A DNA stretch of 64,000 bases from Yanshouia hominis (lineage in GTDB: Bacteria > Bacillota > Clostridia > Oscillospirales > Ruminococcaceae), in NCBI GenBank assembly GCA_014385025.1, contig JACRTB010000002.1, positions 62,001-126,000 on the forward strand, read 5' to 3'. Each line of letters begins with the position of its first letter. The stretch's first letter is position 1. A program made the translations under genes and the position numbers. The notes beneath the pieces are model-generated. The model saw only the letters and a program-made list of their open reading frames with translations, was not told the DNA's origin and did no database searches. This document shows, piece by piece, positions 16,605 through 25,011 of the stretch.

Positions 16605-17366
16605 ATGAATCAATTGGACGCACTGTCCTTGCTCAACTCTGTCAAGGAGGGAAGCTTAACACCGGAACAGGCACTTCTCCGGCTCCGGCTCGAGCCGTTT
16701 GAGGACCTCGGCTACGCCAAGGTTGATCATCACCGAGGGCTGCGGCAGGGAGCGGCAGAGGTCATCTACGGCGCCGGAAAGACTCCGGAACAGATTGCCG
16801 GGATTGTGGCCGCGATGCTCCAGCACGAGGAACGCAACATTCTGATCACCCGTATGTCCGCCGAGGCGGCGACGGTCGTTTCCGAGCACTGCGACCTCGA
16901 GTATCATCCGATCCCCCGGGTCGGGCTGGTCCGTAGGGTGGAGGAGGTTACCGCCTCCGGTTCGATCGCGGTCGTATCGGGAGGCACCAGCGATCTGGCC
17001 GTCTGTGAAGAAGCAGCTCTGACCGCCGAGGCGCTCGGTAACCGCGTGGAACGGATCTACGACGTCGGAGTGGCGGGGCTGCACCGGCTGCTGGCCCACC
17101 TCGACCGTCTGATGGAGGCCAAGGTCATTATTGCCGTTGCCGGAATGGAGGGGGCGCTGGCCAGCGTGGTCGGCGGTCTGGCTGACTGTCCGGTGATCGC
17201 CGTCCCCACCAGCGTGGGCTACGGAGCGTCCTTCCACGGACTTTCGGCCCTGCTCTCGATGCTCAATTCCTGCGCCAGCGGGGTCAGCGTCGTCAATATC
17301 GACAACGGCTTCGGTGCGGGCTACCTCGCCAGCATGATCAACCATATGGGAGGAACCACAAAATGA
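16605..17366 (+). CDS. larB: Nickel-pincer cofactor biosynthesis protein LarB
   Basis: 253 aa. LarB carboxylates and hydrolyses nicotinic acid adenine dinucleotide in the first step of the nickel-pincer nucleotide pathway. The C-terminal PurE-like domain (about 115-253) carries VSGGTSDLAVCEEAALTAE, VAGMEGALASVVGGL and PTSVGYGASF. It overlaps larC by 4 nt. LarA and LarE are not in the window, so the end user of the cofactor is unknown. Confidence 0.95.
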   Translation: MNQLDALSLLNSVKEGSLTPEQALLRLRLEPFEDLGYAKVDHHRGLRQGAAEVIYGAGKTPEQIAGIVAAMLQHEERNILITRMSAEAATVVSEHCDLEYHPIPRVGLVRRVEEVTASGSIAVVSGGTSDLAVCEEAALTAEALGNRVERIYDVGVAGLHRLLAHLDRLMEAKVIIAVAGMEGALASVVGGLADCPVIAVPTSVGYGASFHGLSALLSMLNSCASGVSVVNIDNGFGAGYLASMINHMGGTTK

Positions 17367-18811
17367 AAACCCTTTATCTCGAATGCGGCATGGGTGCGGC
17401 CGGCGACATGCTGCTGGCCGCTCTTTACGAGCTTGACCCCGACCGAAAGGCAGCCCTCGCGGCCCTCAACGGACTGGGGATTCCCCACGTGCGCTACTTT
17501 GCCGACCCGTCGGAAAAATGCGGTATTCTCGGCACCCACATGACGGTTACCGTCTACGATGAGGAGGAGGAAAGCTGGGATTCCTCCTGCATGGAACAGG
17601 TCGCCCATGACGGACCAACCGCGCAGGCGGTGCATTTCCATGGAGATTCCAGCGGCCACCACGCTGCGGATGGGCACGCCCATGAGCAATACGGACCTGA
17701 CGCGCACACGCGGCAGCACGATCACCCCCATCCGCACGACGGGGCGCACACGCACACCCATGAACAGTGCGGACCTGACGCGCACACGCGGCAGCACGAT
17801 CACCCCCATCCGCACGACGGGGCGCACACGCACACCCATGAGCATGGCCATCACCATCACACCGGCATGGCTGAAATCGAGTCGCTGATCGCCTCGCTGC
17901 ACTGCTCCGACGCGGTGAAAGCGCAAATCCTGTCGGTTTACACGCTGATCGCCGAAGCGGAAAGCAAGGCTCATGGCCGTCCGGTTTCCGAGATTCACTT
18001 CCACGAGGTCGGATCGCTCGATGCCATCGCCGATGTGGCGGGAGTCTGCCTGATGCTGGAACGGCTCGCGCCGGAGCGCATTACCGCTTCTCCCGTCACC
18101 GTGGGCTTTGGACAGGTGCGCTGTGCACATGGAATCCTTCCGGTGCCCGCGCCCGCCACCGCGTTTCTGCTTCGGGGAATTCCCACTCAGTCGGGTAGGA
18201 TTCAGGGCGAACTCTGTACCCCGACCGGCGCCGCGCTGCTGCGCCGCTTTGCAGAGGAATTTTCCGGAATGCCGGTCATGGCGGTGCGGTCGATCGGTTA
18301 CGGCATGGGGAAAAAGGATTTCGAGGCGGCCAACTGCGTCCGGGCGATGCTTGGGGAGGCGGATGGCGGGCGTGAGGAGCTCTGCGAGCTGCGCTGCAAC
18401 CTCGACGACATGACCGGGGAGGCAATCGCCTACGCCCAGCAGCTTCTGTTGAAAGAAGGGGCGCTCGATGTATTTCTCACCCCCGTGCAGATGAAAAAAT
18501 CCCGCCCCGCGGTGCTTCTCACCTGTCTTTGCCGCCGGGAGGACAGCGAAAAATTTTCGCTGCTGATGCTGCGGCACACCACAACGCTGGGGGTCCGGGA
18601 AATATCCTGCCGCCGCATTTCCCTCGCGCGTTCGTCCGAACAGATCGAAACCGCCTTTGGAAAGATCACGGTGAAAACCTCCGAGGGCTTTGGGGTCCGG
18701 CGCCAGAAGCCGGAATACGACGAGATTGCCGCCGTCGCCGAGGCAGCGGGAGCCACCTTTGAAGAGGTTGCCCGCGCCGTTGACGCGGCGCTGGATAGGC
18801 AGACGCGCTAA
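17363..18811 (+). CDS. larC: Nickel insertion protein LarC with an expanded His-rich loop
   Basis: 482 aa. LarC uses CTP to insert nickel into the pincer nucleotide. Family motifs include the N-terminal LYLECGMGAAGDMLLAALY, EIHFHEVGSLDAIADV and CNLDDMTGEAIAYA. A His-rich segment lies at about residues 90-168 and ends in HEHGHHHH. It includes a 26-residue block repeated twice, HTRQHDHPHPHDGAHTHTHE being the core. Such loops are known in LarC and probably store or hand over nickel. The gene's 3' end is duplicated downstream. Confidence 0.93.
   Translation: MKTLYLECGMGAAGDMLLAALYELDPDRKAALAALNGLGIPHVRYFADPSEKCGILGTHMTVTVYDEEEESWDSSCMEQVAHDGPTAQAVHFHGDSSGHHAADGHAHEQYGPDAHTRQHDHPHPHDGAHTHTHEQCGPDAHTRQHDHPHPHDGAHTHTHEHGHHHHTGMAEIESLIASLHCSDAVKAQILSVYTLIAEAESKAHGRPVSEIHFHEVGSLDAIADVAGVCLMLERLAPERITASPVTVGFGQVRCAHGILPVPAPATAFLLRGIPTQSGRIQGELCTPTGAALLRRFAEEFSGMPVMAVRSIGYGMGKKDFEAANCVRAMLGEADGGREELCELRCNLDDMTGEAIAYAQQLLLKEGALDVFLTPVQMKKSRPAVLLTCLCRREDSEKFSLLMLRHTTTLGVREISCRRISLARSSEQIETAFGKITVKTSEGFGVRRQKPEYDEIAAVAEAAGATFEEVARAVDAALDRQTR
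17693..17848 (+). repeat. Two 78-bp in-frame repeats in the larC His-rich region
   Basis: Unit one (17693-17770) and unit two (17771-17848) are identical over the first 72 bp. The unit is a multiple of three and adds 26 residues. The near identity at DNA level suggests a recent duplication rather than an old protein repeat. Confidence 0.95.
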
Positions 18812-19009
18812 AGGCGGACGACGGAGGTCACGCAGTATTTTCCCTGATCAGCATGCTCGGAGAAATCTCCGGAAACCGAAGCGAGACGGGGTTGCCGCCG
18901 CCGAGGCGGCGGGAGCACCCTTTGAAGAGGTTGCCCGCGCCGTTGACGCGGCGCCGGGTAAACAGGCGCGCTAAAAGCGGGTATCAGAGGCAGCGCGGTA
19001 TTTTTTCAC
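18722..19009 (+). repeat. Direct duplication of the larC 3' end (about 125 bp)
   Basis: The last 29 codons of larC, the stop and about 35 bp beyond (18722-18846) recur at 18885-19009, offset 163 bp. The second copy still reads AAAEAAG, FEEVARAVDAA and a TAA stop in the same frame, without any start. It is a decayed, non-coding copy. Confidence 0.9.
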
Positions 19010-19183
19010 CAGCCGCCGCAAGCTCCGCCGGATGACTCTCCTCTTGATCACTATTCTACCAATGCACAGCGGACGGCCTCTCCCTGCTGAGGAAAACAAA
19101 GTCCGCCCGCATCGGAGCTGCCAGTTGCAGAAAAGCACTCGGCACATTCGAAGTCCCCGCTTCACGAATGCCAAAGGCATAAT

Positions 19184-19562
19184 AAATATCCCCCGGCGAA
19201 GCCGGGGGTATTTCATAGACGGGCAAAACCCTTTATTACTAGCTGCACGCGTCACGTCGCGTTGGTACGGTCTGTCAGCTGCGAAGGACTGTTACTTGCT
19301 ACCCGTAAACGGGCTTAGAAGTTCCCCATGGTCAATTGTTCTCCCGCAGAATGCTTTTCGCCGATATTTTGGGGCAAACACCACATGATATTTGCAATTC
19401 CAACTCGTATGCGCTAAACTATTTACGTCGTTCATTTCGAATGACCTCCCTTTGCTTGTTTGGTGCAGTTGGCAGACCGCATCTTTATTCTAGCAAAGGG
19501 AGTTTTTATGTCTACATCATCGGCAGTAGCCTTCTTTGCAACCACTCGCCTAGCGAGTGGTT
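19184..19562 (-). mobile_element. IS200/IS605-family relic or derived small element
   Basis: A sub-terminal hairpin at one side (19540-19562, AACCACTCGC CTA GCGAGTGGTT) and a second at the other (19184-19213, CCCCCGGC GAA GCCGGGGG) bracket the start of a Y1 transposase gene and a long non-coding stretch. Hairpins instead of terminal inverted repeats are typical of this family. The exact ends, which need a target tetranucleotide, cannot be fixed here. With only the first 40 or so transposase codons left it cannot move by itself. Confidence 0.8.
19292..19435 (-). pseudogene. Truncated TnpA (IS200-type Y1 transposase) fragment
   Basis: Minus-strand ATG 19435 with AGGGAGG upstream starts MNDVNSLAHTSWNCKYHVVF and APKYRRKAF, the standard TnpA N-terminus. 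The frame then drifts into unrelated residues and stops after 47 codons. The HUH motif and catalytic Tyr are missing. Confidence 0.85.
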
Positions 19563-19571
19563 TTCTTCATA

Positions 19572-19609
19572 CAAAAAGACCGCCCCGGAGAGAAGGGCGG
19601 TCTTTTTCA
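19572..19609 (-). terminator. Terminator of secreted-protein gene one
   Basis: A 13-bp stem (AAAAAGACCGCCC / GGGCGGTCTTTTT) has T-runs on both strands. It follows the minus-strand gene that ends at 19643. Confidence 0.88.
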
Positions 19610-19642
19610 CTTGTGCTTTATAATTTCGTCGTTAGACTACAA

Positions 19643-20707
19643 TTAGCAAGCAGCGCCAGTGGCGGGGTTGGTCACGTCAACAGTGGGGACCTCAACAGAG
19701 GGCTCTTCAACAGCGGCGGGAGCAGCAACGAGCTCGACGTCGGAGAAGAGGTAGCTGCCGAGAACGCGGGTCTTGAAGGTGATCTCCTCACCGTCAAACT
19801 CGCCAAGGAGCTTCAGGGAGCCGTCAGCCATGAGCTGGTAAGCATACTCGAAGTCCTCGCCCTCGTACATGAACTCGCCGGTACGGTTGAACTTGGTGTT
19901 GTTGAAGTTCAGCGCAAAGATCTTGGCGTCGGGGTTCGCATCAGCGATGCCGTCGTCAAGCTTGGTGTCGTAGTAGAGCAGGTTCTTGCCCTGGCCGGAC
20001 ACGTCGACAGTGAAGGTGCCTTCGTTCTGATCAGCAAACGCACCGAAGGTGAACTCGGTCTCGTCGTCATAATCATACTTGAGGAGGTAGTAGGTCTCGG
20101 GCTCGAGCTCGGTGTTGTCGCCGACGGTATCGCCGTAAACATACAGCTCAACGCCGCTGTCGGTATACCAGTCATAGTAGCTGTTCTCATAGCCGACATT
20201 GACCTCGATATCGATCTCGAGATCCTTGACCTTGTAGTTCTTGCCCTCGTCGTCGCCCTTCTTGGACTTGTTCAGTTCAAGGGTGGCAATGATGTCGGCG
20301 TCGGAGGTGGTCTCCTTGGCAACGGTCTTGATCTCAACGAAGTAGTAGTAGCCGGCCTCAGCGCCGTCGACGATGGTGGAGGCATTCTCGACATACTTCT
20401 TGACGACGGACACGCCGGCGTCAGCGACGAGCTCCTTGCCCATCTCATACTCAACCTTGACCTTCAGGCCGTCAACGATCTCGTGACGGGTGATCAGGTT
20501 GCCTTCGACATCGAGAATAGCAAAGTAAGCGGCCTTGCCATACTGGATGACATCGGGGATCATCTTGTTGGAGTCGGCGGCATAGCGGCGAGCGGTGGTA
20601 TCGACATCAGCAACACCGTCGTTGATCTCGACGCCCTTCGCGAAGGCAACAGCGCTGAGGCTCATAACCATCGCAACAGCCAGAACAAGGGCAAATACCT
20701 TTTTCAT
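19643..20707 (-). CDS. Secreted acidic protein ending in NPATGAAC (family unrecognised)
   Basis: 354 aa. A clear signal peptide (MKKVFALVLAVAMVMSLSAV, cut near AFA) precedes a beta-rich, acidic body. It is a paralogue of the next minus-strand gene: both carry LNKSKKGDD, KNYKVKDLE, YYLLKYDYDDE, EGTFTVDVSGQGKNLL and RTGEF. The C-terminus VTNPATGAAC resembles the NPxTG-type ends of cell-wall-anchored proteins in this order, but no hydrophobic tail follows it. Start ATG 20707 has AGGAGG 9 nt upstream; the longer open frame has no signal peptide. The function is unknown, probably at the cell surface. Confidence 0.85.
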   Translation of the reverse strand: MKKVFALVLAVAMVMSLSAVAFAKGVEINDGVADVDTTARRYAADSNKMIPDVIQYGKAAYFAILDVEGNLITRHEIVDGLKVKVEYEMGKELVADAGVSVVKKYVENASTIVDGAEAGYYYFVEIKTVAKETTSDADIIATLELNKSKKGDDEGKNYKVKDLEIDIEVNVGYENSYYDWYTDSGVELYVYGDTVGDNTELEPETYYLLKYDYDDETEFTFGAFADQNEGTFTVDVSGQGKNLLYYDTKLDDGIADANPDAKIFALNFNNTKFNRTGEFMYEGEDFEYAYQLMADGSLKLLGEFDGEEITFKTRVLGSYLFSDVELVAAPAAVEEPSVEVPTVDVTNPATGAAC

Positions 20708-20969
20708 TGGTTGTATCCTCCTAAATTTCATTTCATATTTCCCGGGCGGAGACTCTCCAACCACCGTCCGAAAAACCTGGGTGAATTTCCCGCCCAAAAA
20801 GGCGGGCGGCCATCCTGAAATTCCCTTGGGAAATTTCATGTACTTACTCTACCACAAAACTTCCGCGAATGCAATAGTTTTGTTACAAAAATGTAATCAA
20901 AATCTTTGTGCGATTTACCACTGGACTTTGTGGGAATCCTCCCCTTGCCAGAAAGGTGACAGCCGTCTG

Positions 20970-21006
20970 AAAAAACGCCGCTCCCCGTCGGGGAACGGCG
21001 TTTTTC
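20970..21006 (-). terminator. Terminator between the two secreted-protein genes
   Basis: A near-perfect stem (AAAAACGCCG-TCCCC / GGGGA-CGGCGTTTTT) lies 36 nt after the second gene's stop. T-runs flank it on both strands. Confidence 0.88.
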
Positions 21007-21042
21007 GGGGACAAACGAATGACGATCCGATTACGCGGGCTT

Positions 21043-22131
21043 TCAGGCCTGCGCGGAAGCCGCCGTCAGCTCGATATCCGAGAAGGCGTACCGGCCGAGG
21101 GTGCGTGTTTTAAAAGAAACCTCGCCGTCCTCAAACTCGCCGAGCAGCTTGAGCGAGCCGTCCGCCATGATCTGGTAGGCGTAGTTCAGGCCGTCCGCCT
21201 CATACAGGAACTCCCCGGTGCGGTTGAACCGCACCCCGTTGAAGTTGAGGAACCACACCGCCGCGTCGGGATTGGCGGCGCAGAGCGCCTCATCGGCGGC
21301 CGTGTTGTAGTTGAGCAGGTTCTTGCCCTGACCGGACACATCGACGGTGAAGGTGCCCTCGTTGGGTTCGAGGCCGAACGAGAACTCCACCTCGTCGTCA
21401 TAGTCGTATTTCAGCAGGTAATGATCGTCCGGCTCAAGCGCGAGAAGGGTTCCGGCAACGGTATCGCTGGTGATCTCCAGATCGCCGTAAAAATCGGTGC
21501 CGAACGCCTGGTAGTTGTAGGGGTAGAAGATGTTGGCGGTAAAGTCGGCCTCGAGATCCTTCACCTTATAGTTTTTGTTTTCATCGTCGCCCTTCTTGCT
21601 TTTGTTGAGGGTAAAGGTGCCGGTGATGTCCACATCGGTGGTCGAGACGCGCGGGATGGTCTGCATGGCGATAAAGTAATAGTAGCCGGGGCCCTGCTTC
21701 AAAAACGCCTCATAGGCCGGGCTGGACCAGTTGCCGTGATGGCCGGGAACCGGGCTGACACCAAGCTGGTCAATTTTCTTTTTGACAACCGAAACCGAGG
21801 CGACATGTTCTTCGCCCTGCTCATAATTCACCTTGACTCTCAGACCATCGACCATGTCCCGGTCGCTGATCAGGGCGTAATCCCCCTCGCTGTCCTGCGT
21901 CAGCAGAGCGTAATGGGCAACCTCGCCGAAGCCCACCGTCATCGAGGCCATGCCATGCGGCGGAATGTAAAGGGGAGTGCTGGGATCTCCGATTCCGGCC
22001 TGCTCATAGCGGAACATGGTCGGGTCCACCGCGACCACGCCGTCGTGGGTTTCATTCTTTGCGGCAAAGGCGACGCTCGACATCGAGAACGCCATTGCCG
22101 ACGCCAGCAGGGCGGCAAGCAGTTTTTTCAT
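21043..22131 (-). CDS. Secreted acidic protein, paralogue two (family unrecognised)
   Basis: 362 aa, with signal peptide MKKLLAALLASAMAFSMSSV and cleavage near AFA. It shares the conserved blocks of the neighbour (LNKSKKGDD, KNYKVKDLE, YLLKYDYDDE, FTVDVSGQGKNLL, NRTGEFLYE, DGSLKLLGEF) but has no NPATG tail. Each gene has its own terminator, so they were duplicated as whole units. No enzyme motif is visible; repeated acidic and aromatic strands suggest a surface or binding role. Confidence 0.83.
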   Translation of the reverse strand: MKKLLAALLASAMAFSMSSVAFAAKNETHDGVVAVDPTMFRYEQAGIGDPSTPLYIPPHGMASMTVGFGEVAHYALLTQDSEGDYALISDRDMVDGLRVKVNYEQGEEHVASVSVVKKKIDQLGVSPVPGHHGNWSSPAYEAFLKQGPGYYYFIAMQTIPRVSTTDVDITGTFTLNKSKKGDDENKNYKVKDLEADFTANIFYPYNYQAFGTDFYGDLEITSDTVAGTLLALEPDDHYLLKYDYDDEVEFSFGLEPNEGTFTVDVSGQGKNLLNYNTAADEALCAANPDAAVWFLNFNGVRFNRTGEFLYEADGLNYAYQIMADGSLKLLGEFEDGEVSFKTRTLGRYAFSDIELTAASAQA

Positions 22132-22218
22132 AAACTCCAACTCCATTTCTTTCGTTTCCAAGATACGGGCAGTTCGCGTATTTTTACCCAATTCATCGGA
22201 ATACGCAGCATAATGTAA

Positions 22219-22247
22219 ATGATACCAGAGTTTTTTCCTGTTTGCAA
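22219..22247 (-). promoter_or_regulatory. Promoter of secreted-protein gene two
   Basis: On the minus strand TTGCAA (22242-22247), a 17-bp spacer and TATCAT (22219-22224), about 88 nt before the start codon. Confidence 0.6.
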
Positions 22248-22388
22248 CACTATTGGAAACATTCGATGCAATTTATTTTCTTTATTCACGAATTTTATTC
22301 TCCCAGCGAAAGCGATTTGCTACTTTTCGGTATAGTATTCCTCCCCGGCCCATACAGATAGACAAACGCCTGCCAAGGAGGACGCCGT

Positions 22389-23582
22389 ATGGAGCACATC
22401 CCTTTTTTTGCCCCCGACCTGTCCGAAGAGGACGCCGCGGCCGCGGCCGCGGTTCTGCGCTCGGGGTGGATTACCACCGGCCCTGTCACCGCCCGCTTTG
22501 AACGGGCCGTCGCGGATTTCTGCCGCGCGGACCGGGCGGTCTGCCTTTCCTCCCAGACGGCGGCGGCCGAGCTGGTCCTGCGCCTTCTGGGAATCGGACC
22601 GGGGGACGAGGTGCTGCTGCCCGCCTATACCTATACCGCCACCTGCAGCGTGGTCTGCCACGTCGGAGCCGTCCCGGTCCTGATCGACTGCGCTCCGGGG
22701 CGGTTCACCATGGACGAGAACGCGCTGGAAGCGGCCGTCACCCCGCGCACCAAGGCGATCATCCCGGTGGACTTCGCCGGGATTCCCTGCGACTGCCGCC
22801 GCCTCACCGCTCTCGCCGGAGCCAAGAGGGGATGCTTTTCCCCCGCTTCCCCCCTTCAGGAGGCGCTCGGCCGCATCGCCGTTGTCGCCGACGCCTCCCA
22901 CTCGCTGGGCGGCAGCCGGGACGGTCTCCCCTGCGGCTCGCTGGCCGACTTCACCTGCTTTTCCTTCCACGCGGTCAAAAACCTGACCACCGCCGAGGGC
23001 GGCGCCGTTGTCTGGCGGGATCTTCCGGGCGCGGACAACGACGCGCTCGAACGCCGGTTGCGGCTTCTTTCTTTGCACGGGCAGAGCCGCAGCGCGTTTG
23101 AAAAGCAGGAGGGAGACTGGGAATACGACGTCCTCTTTCCGGGCTATAAATGCAATATGACCGACCTTGCGGCGGCGCTTGGACTTTCTCAGCTCGGGCG
23201 ATATCCTTCGATGCTTGCCCGCCGAAAGGCCCTGATCCGCCGGTACGACGACGCCCTTTCCGATCTTCCGCTCGAGCTTCCGCGGCATTTTGAGCCGGGG
23301 GTCTCCTCCAGCGGGCATCTTTACCCCATCCGGCTGTACGGCTTTTCGGAAGAGGAGCGCGGCAAGGCCATCGCCGCACTCTGCCGCGCGGGGGTTTCCT
23401 GCAACGTCCACTACAAGCCGCTGCCGATGCTCACTGCCTACCGCTGTCTTGGATTTTCCATTTGCGATTTTCCCAACGCTTATGCGATGTACCAAAACGA
23501 AGTGACGCTTCCGCTCTACAGCGCCATGAGCGACGCGCAGGCCGATTGGGCGGCCGAGGCGCTGCACAAAATTCTTCAATAA
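22389..23582 (+). CDS. DegT/DnrJ/EryC1/StrS-family sugar aminotransferase
   Basis: 397 aa. A PLP enzyme that aminates a keto-sugar, usually a nucleotide-linked sugar for surface glycans or antibiotics. Motifs: SGWITTGP near residue 25, LPAYTYTATCSVV (77-89), the VADASHSLGG Asp that touches the PLP nitrogen (166-175), and the Schiff-base Lys197 in FSFHAVKNLTTAEGG. It stands alone between a secreted-protein pair and the sigma-factor locus, with no sugar dehydratase nearby, so the substrate is open. Confidence 0.9.
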   Translation: MEHIPFFAPDLSEEDAAAAAAVLRSGWITTGPVTARFERAVADFCRADRAVCLSSQTAAAELVLRLLGIGPGDEVLLPAYTYTATCSVVCHVGAVPVLIDCAPGRFTMDENALEAAVTPRTKAIIPVDFAGIPCDCRRLTALAGAKRGCFSPASPLQEALGRIAVVADASHSLGGSRDGLPCGSLADFTCFSFHAVKNLTTAEGGAVVWRDLPGADNDALERRLRLLSLHGQSRSAFEKQEGDWEYDVLFPGYKCNMTDLAAALGLSQLGRYPSMLARRKALIRRYDDALSDLPLELPRHFEPGVSSSGHLYPIRLYGFSEEERGKAIAALCRAGVSCNVHYKPLPMLTAYRCLGFSICDFPNAYAMYQNEVTLPLYSAMSDAQADWAAEALHKILQ

Positions 23583-23601
23583 AAAATTTCAAAAAATTTT
23601 T

Positions 23602-23635
23602 GAGGCCGCTGCGATAAATCAGCGGCCTTCTGCGT
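23602..23635 (+). terminator. Terminator after the aminotransferase
   Basis: A 9-bp stem (AGGCCGCTG / CAGCGGCCT) with an 8-nt loop is followed by TCTGCGTTATT. It separates the aminotransferase from the RsgI-like gene. Confidence 0.75.
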
Positions 23636-23687
23636 TATTCCAGTGAAAGGGCCCAAAACACCAACCAAATTAAAAGGAGAATTCAAT

Positions 23688-24821
23688 ATGACACTGCTTG
23701 GAAAACGCTTCCTGCTTCCCGCCCTCGCGGCGCTGGCGGTTCTCTGCGGACTCGCCGTCTGGCTGCTCGCCCCTTCCGGCTATTTGGCCATTGATCTCAA
23801 CCCAAGCATCGAAATTCAAACCAACCGCCTCAATCACGTTGTCTCGGTCAAGGCGGCCAACGCCGACGCCAGAAACCTGCTCAAGGGCTATACCCTGACG
23901 AGCCGCGATCTCGAAACGGTTGTGGAGGACCTTGTGGACCGGATGGCAAAGCAGGGCTATCTCAAGGATGCCGAAAAAAATGAAATTCTGATTACCGTTG
24001 ACAGCAGCTCCGCTTCCGGCAAGGCGCTGGATCGGGTGAACAAGACGATTTCCTCCTATCTGGAGGAACGGCGGATCGGCGCAAACCTGCTCGAACAAAA
24101 GCTGACGGTCAGCAAGGAACTCAAAGCGCTTGCCGAGAAGTATGGAATCTCTTCCGGCCGGCTGGCGGTCATCGAAAAGCTTTTTGGAATCAAAGATGCA
24201 AAAACGGTCGGAGATCTCGCTTCCATGCGGATCAGTGAACTTCTCGATTACGCCCGCAAAAACGGAATTTCCACCGCCCAGCTGGAGCAGGCCTTCGACG
24301 ACCTGGACGACTTGTACGAGCATGATATCTTTGACCGTCTCGAGGAACAGTTCGACGTCCTTGCCGACAGAAAGGACGAGGACAAAAAGCCGGAGTGGGA
24401 CGACCTCTGGGAAAAGCTCTGGAATGACAGCAATTGGAATGGAGACCGACAGGCGTGGGAAAAGGCTTTAGAGCAGTTCCTTGACGGCCGGGACAGCGAC
24501 TGGGACGAGGTCGAGGACTACCTCGAGCAATATTACGGCGGCCGCTGGGACGCCATTGAGGCCTCGCTCGAAAAGAAGTACGGCGACGATTGGGACGACC
24601 GTTATGACGACCTCCACGACGACGATGACGATGATGACCGCGATGACGATGATGACCGCGATGACGATGATGACCGCGATGACGATGATGACTGCGACGA
24701 CGATGACGACCACGACGACGATGATGACGACGACGATGACGATGACGACGACGATGACGACGACGATGACGATGACGACGACGATGATGACGACGACGAT
24801 GATGACCGCGACGACGACTGA
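23688..24821 (+). CDS. RsgI-middle-domain membrane protein with a poly-aspartate tail
   Basis: 377 aa. Only about 6 residues precede a membrane helix (7-27), so it lacks the cytoplasmic anti-sigma part of true RsgI. Next is the RsgI-type middle domain, recognisable from YLAIDLNPSIEIQTNRLNHV and VKAANADARNLL. A helical, Trp/Asp-rich stretch follows, then about 75 residues that are almost all Asp with scattered Arg, His or Cys. The tail should face outward and could bind calcium or other cations. ATG 23688 has AAAAGGAG upstream. It is the paralogue of the gene at 25596, with the sigma gene between them. Confidence 0.85.
   Translation: MTLLGKRFLLPALAALAVLCGLAVWLLAPSGYLAIDLNPSIEIQTNRLNHVVSVKAANADARNLLKGYTLTSRDLETVVEDLVDRMAKQGYLKDAEKNEILITVDSSSASGKALDRVNKTISSYLEERRIGANLLEQKLTVSKELKALAEKYGISSGRLAVIEKLFGIKDAKTVGDLASMRISELLDYARKNGISTAQLEQAFDDLDDLYEHDIFDRLEEQFDVLADRKDEDKKPEWDDLWEKLWNDSNWNGDRQAWEKALEQFLDGRDSDWDEVEDYLEQYYGGRWDAIEASLEKKYGDDWDDRYDDLHDDDDDDDRDDDDDRDDDDDRDDDDDCDDDDDHDDDDDDDDDDDDDDDDDDDDDDDDDDDDDDDRDDD
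24618..24818 (+). repeat. GAY-codon tandem repeat encoding the Asp tail
   Basis: About 200 bp made almost only of GAC and GAT codons. The first part contains an 18-bp unit (CGCGATGACGATGATGAC) repeated three times in tandem; the rest is a GAC/GAT microsatellite. Length variation between strains is likely. Confidence 0.92.
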
Positions 24822-24860
24822 TCTCATCCGGCCTTCAAAAAATTGAAGCTTTCCCTGAGC

Positions 24861-24895
24861 CGGCGGCGGAGGAGCGGTCCGCTCTTCCGCCGCCG
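24861..24895 (+). terminator. Possible hairpin after the poly-Asp gene
   Basis: A long GC-rich stem (CGGCGGCGGA-GAGCGG / CCGCTC-TCCGCCGCCG) lies about 40 nt after the stop, but the T-run is only CTTTG. It may be partial termination or an RNA-stability hairpin. Confidence 0.5.
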
Positions 24896-25011
24896 CTTTG
24901 CGGAAGCTGTAAAAATTTTGGCCGGCACCTTGCAATTTCACCGCTTTTTCGGCATGATAAAGAAAGTACGCCGTTTTCCAGCGGCACGGATACCGAAAGG
25001 ACGAAACCCTG

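Noticed and set aside
19460-20818. 452-aa plus-strand frame rich in Val and Asp
   Set aside because: Antisense to the secreted protein, which has a signal peptide, ribosome site and paralogue.
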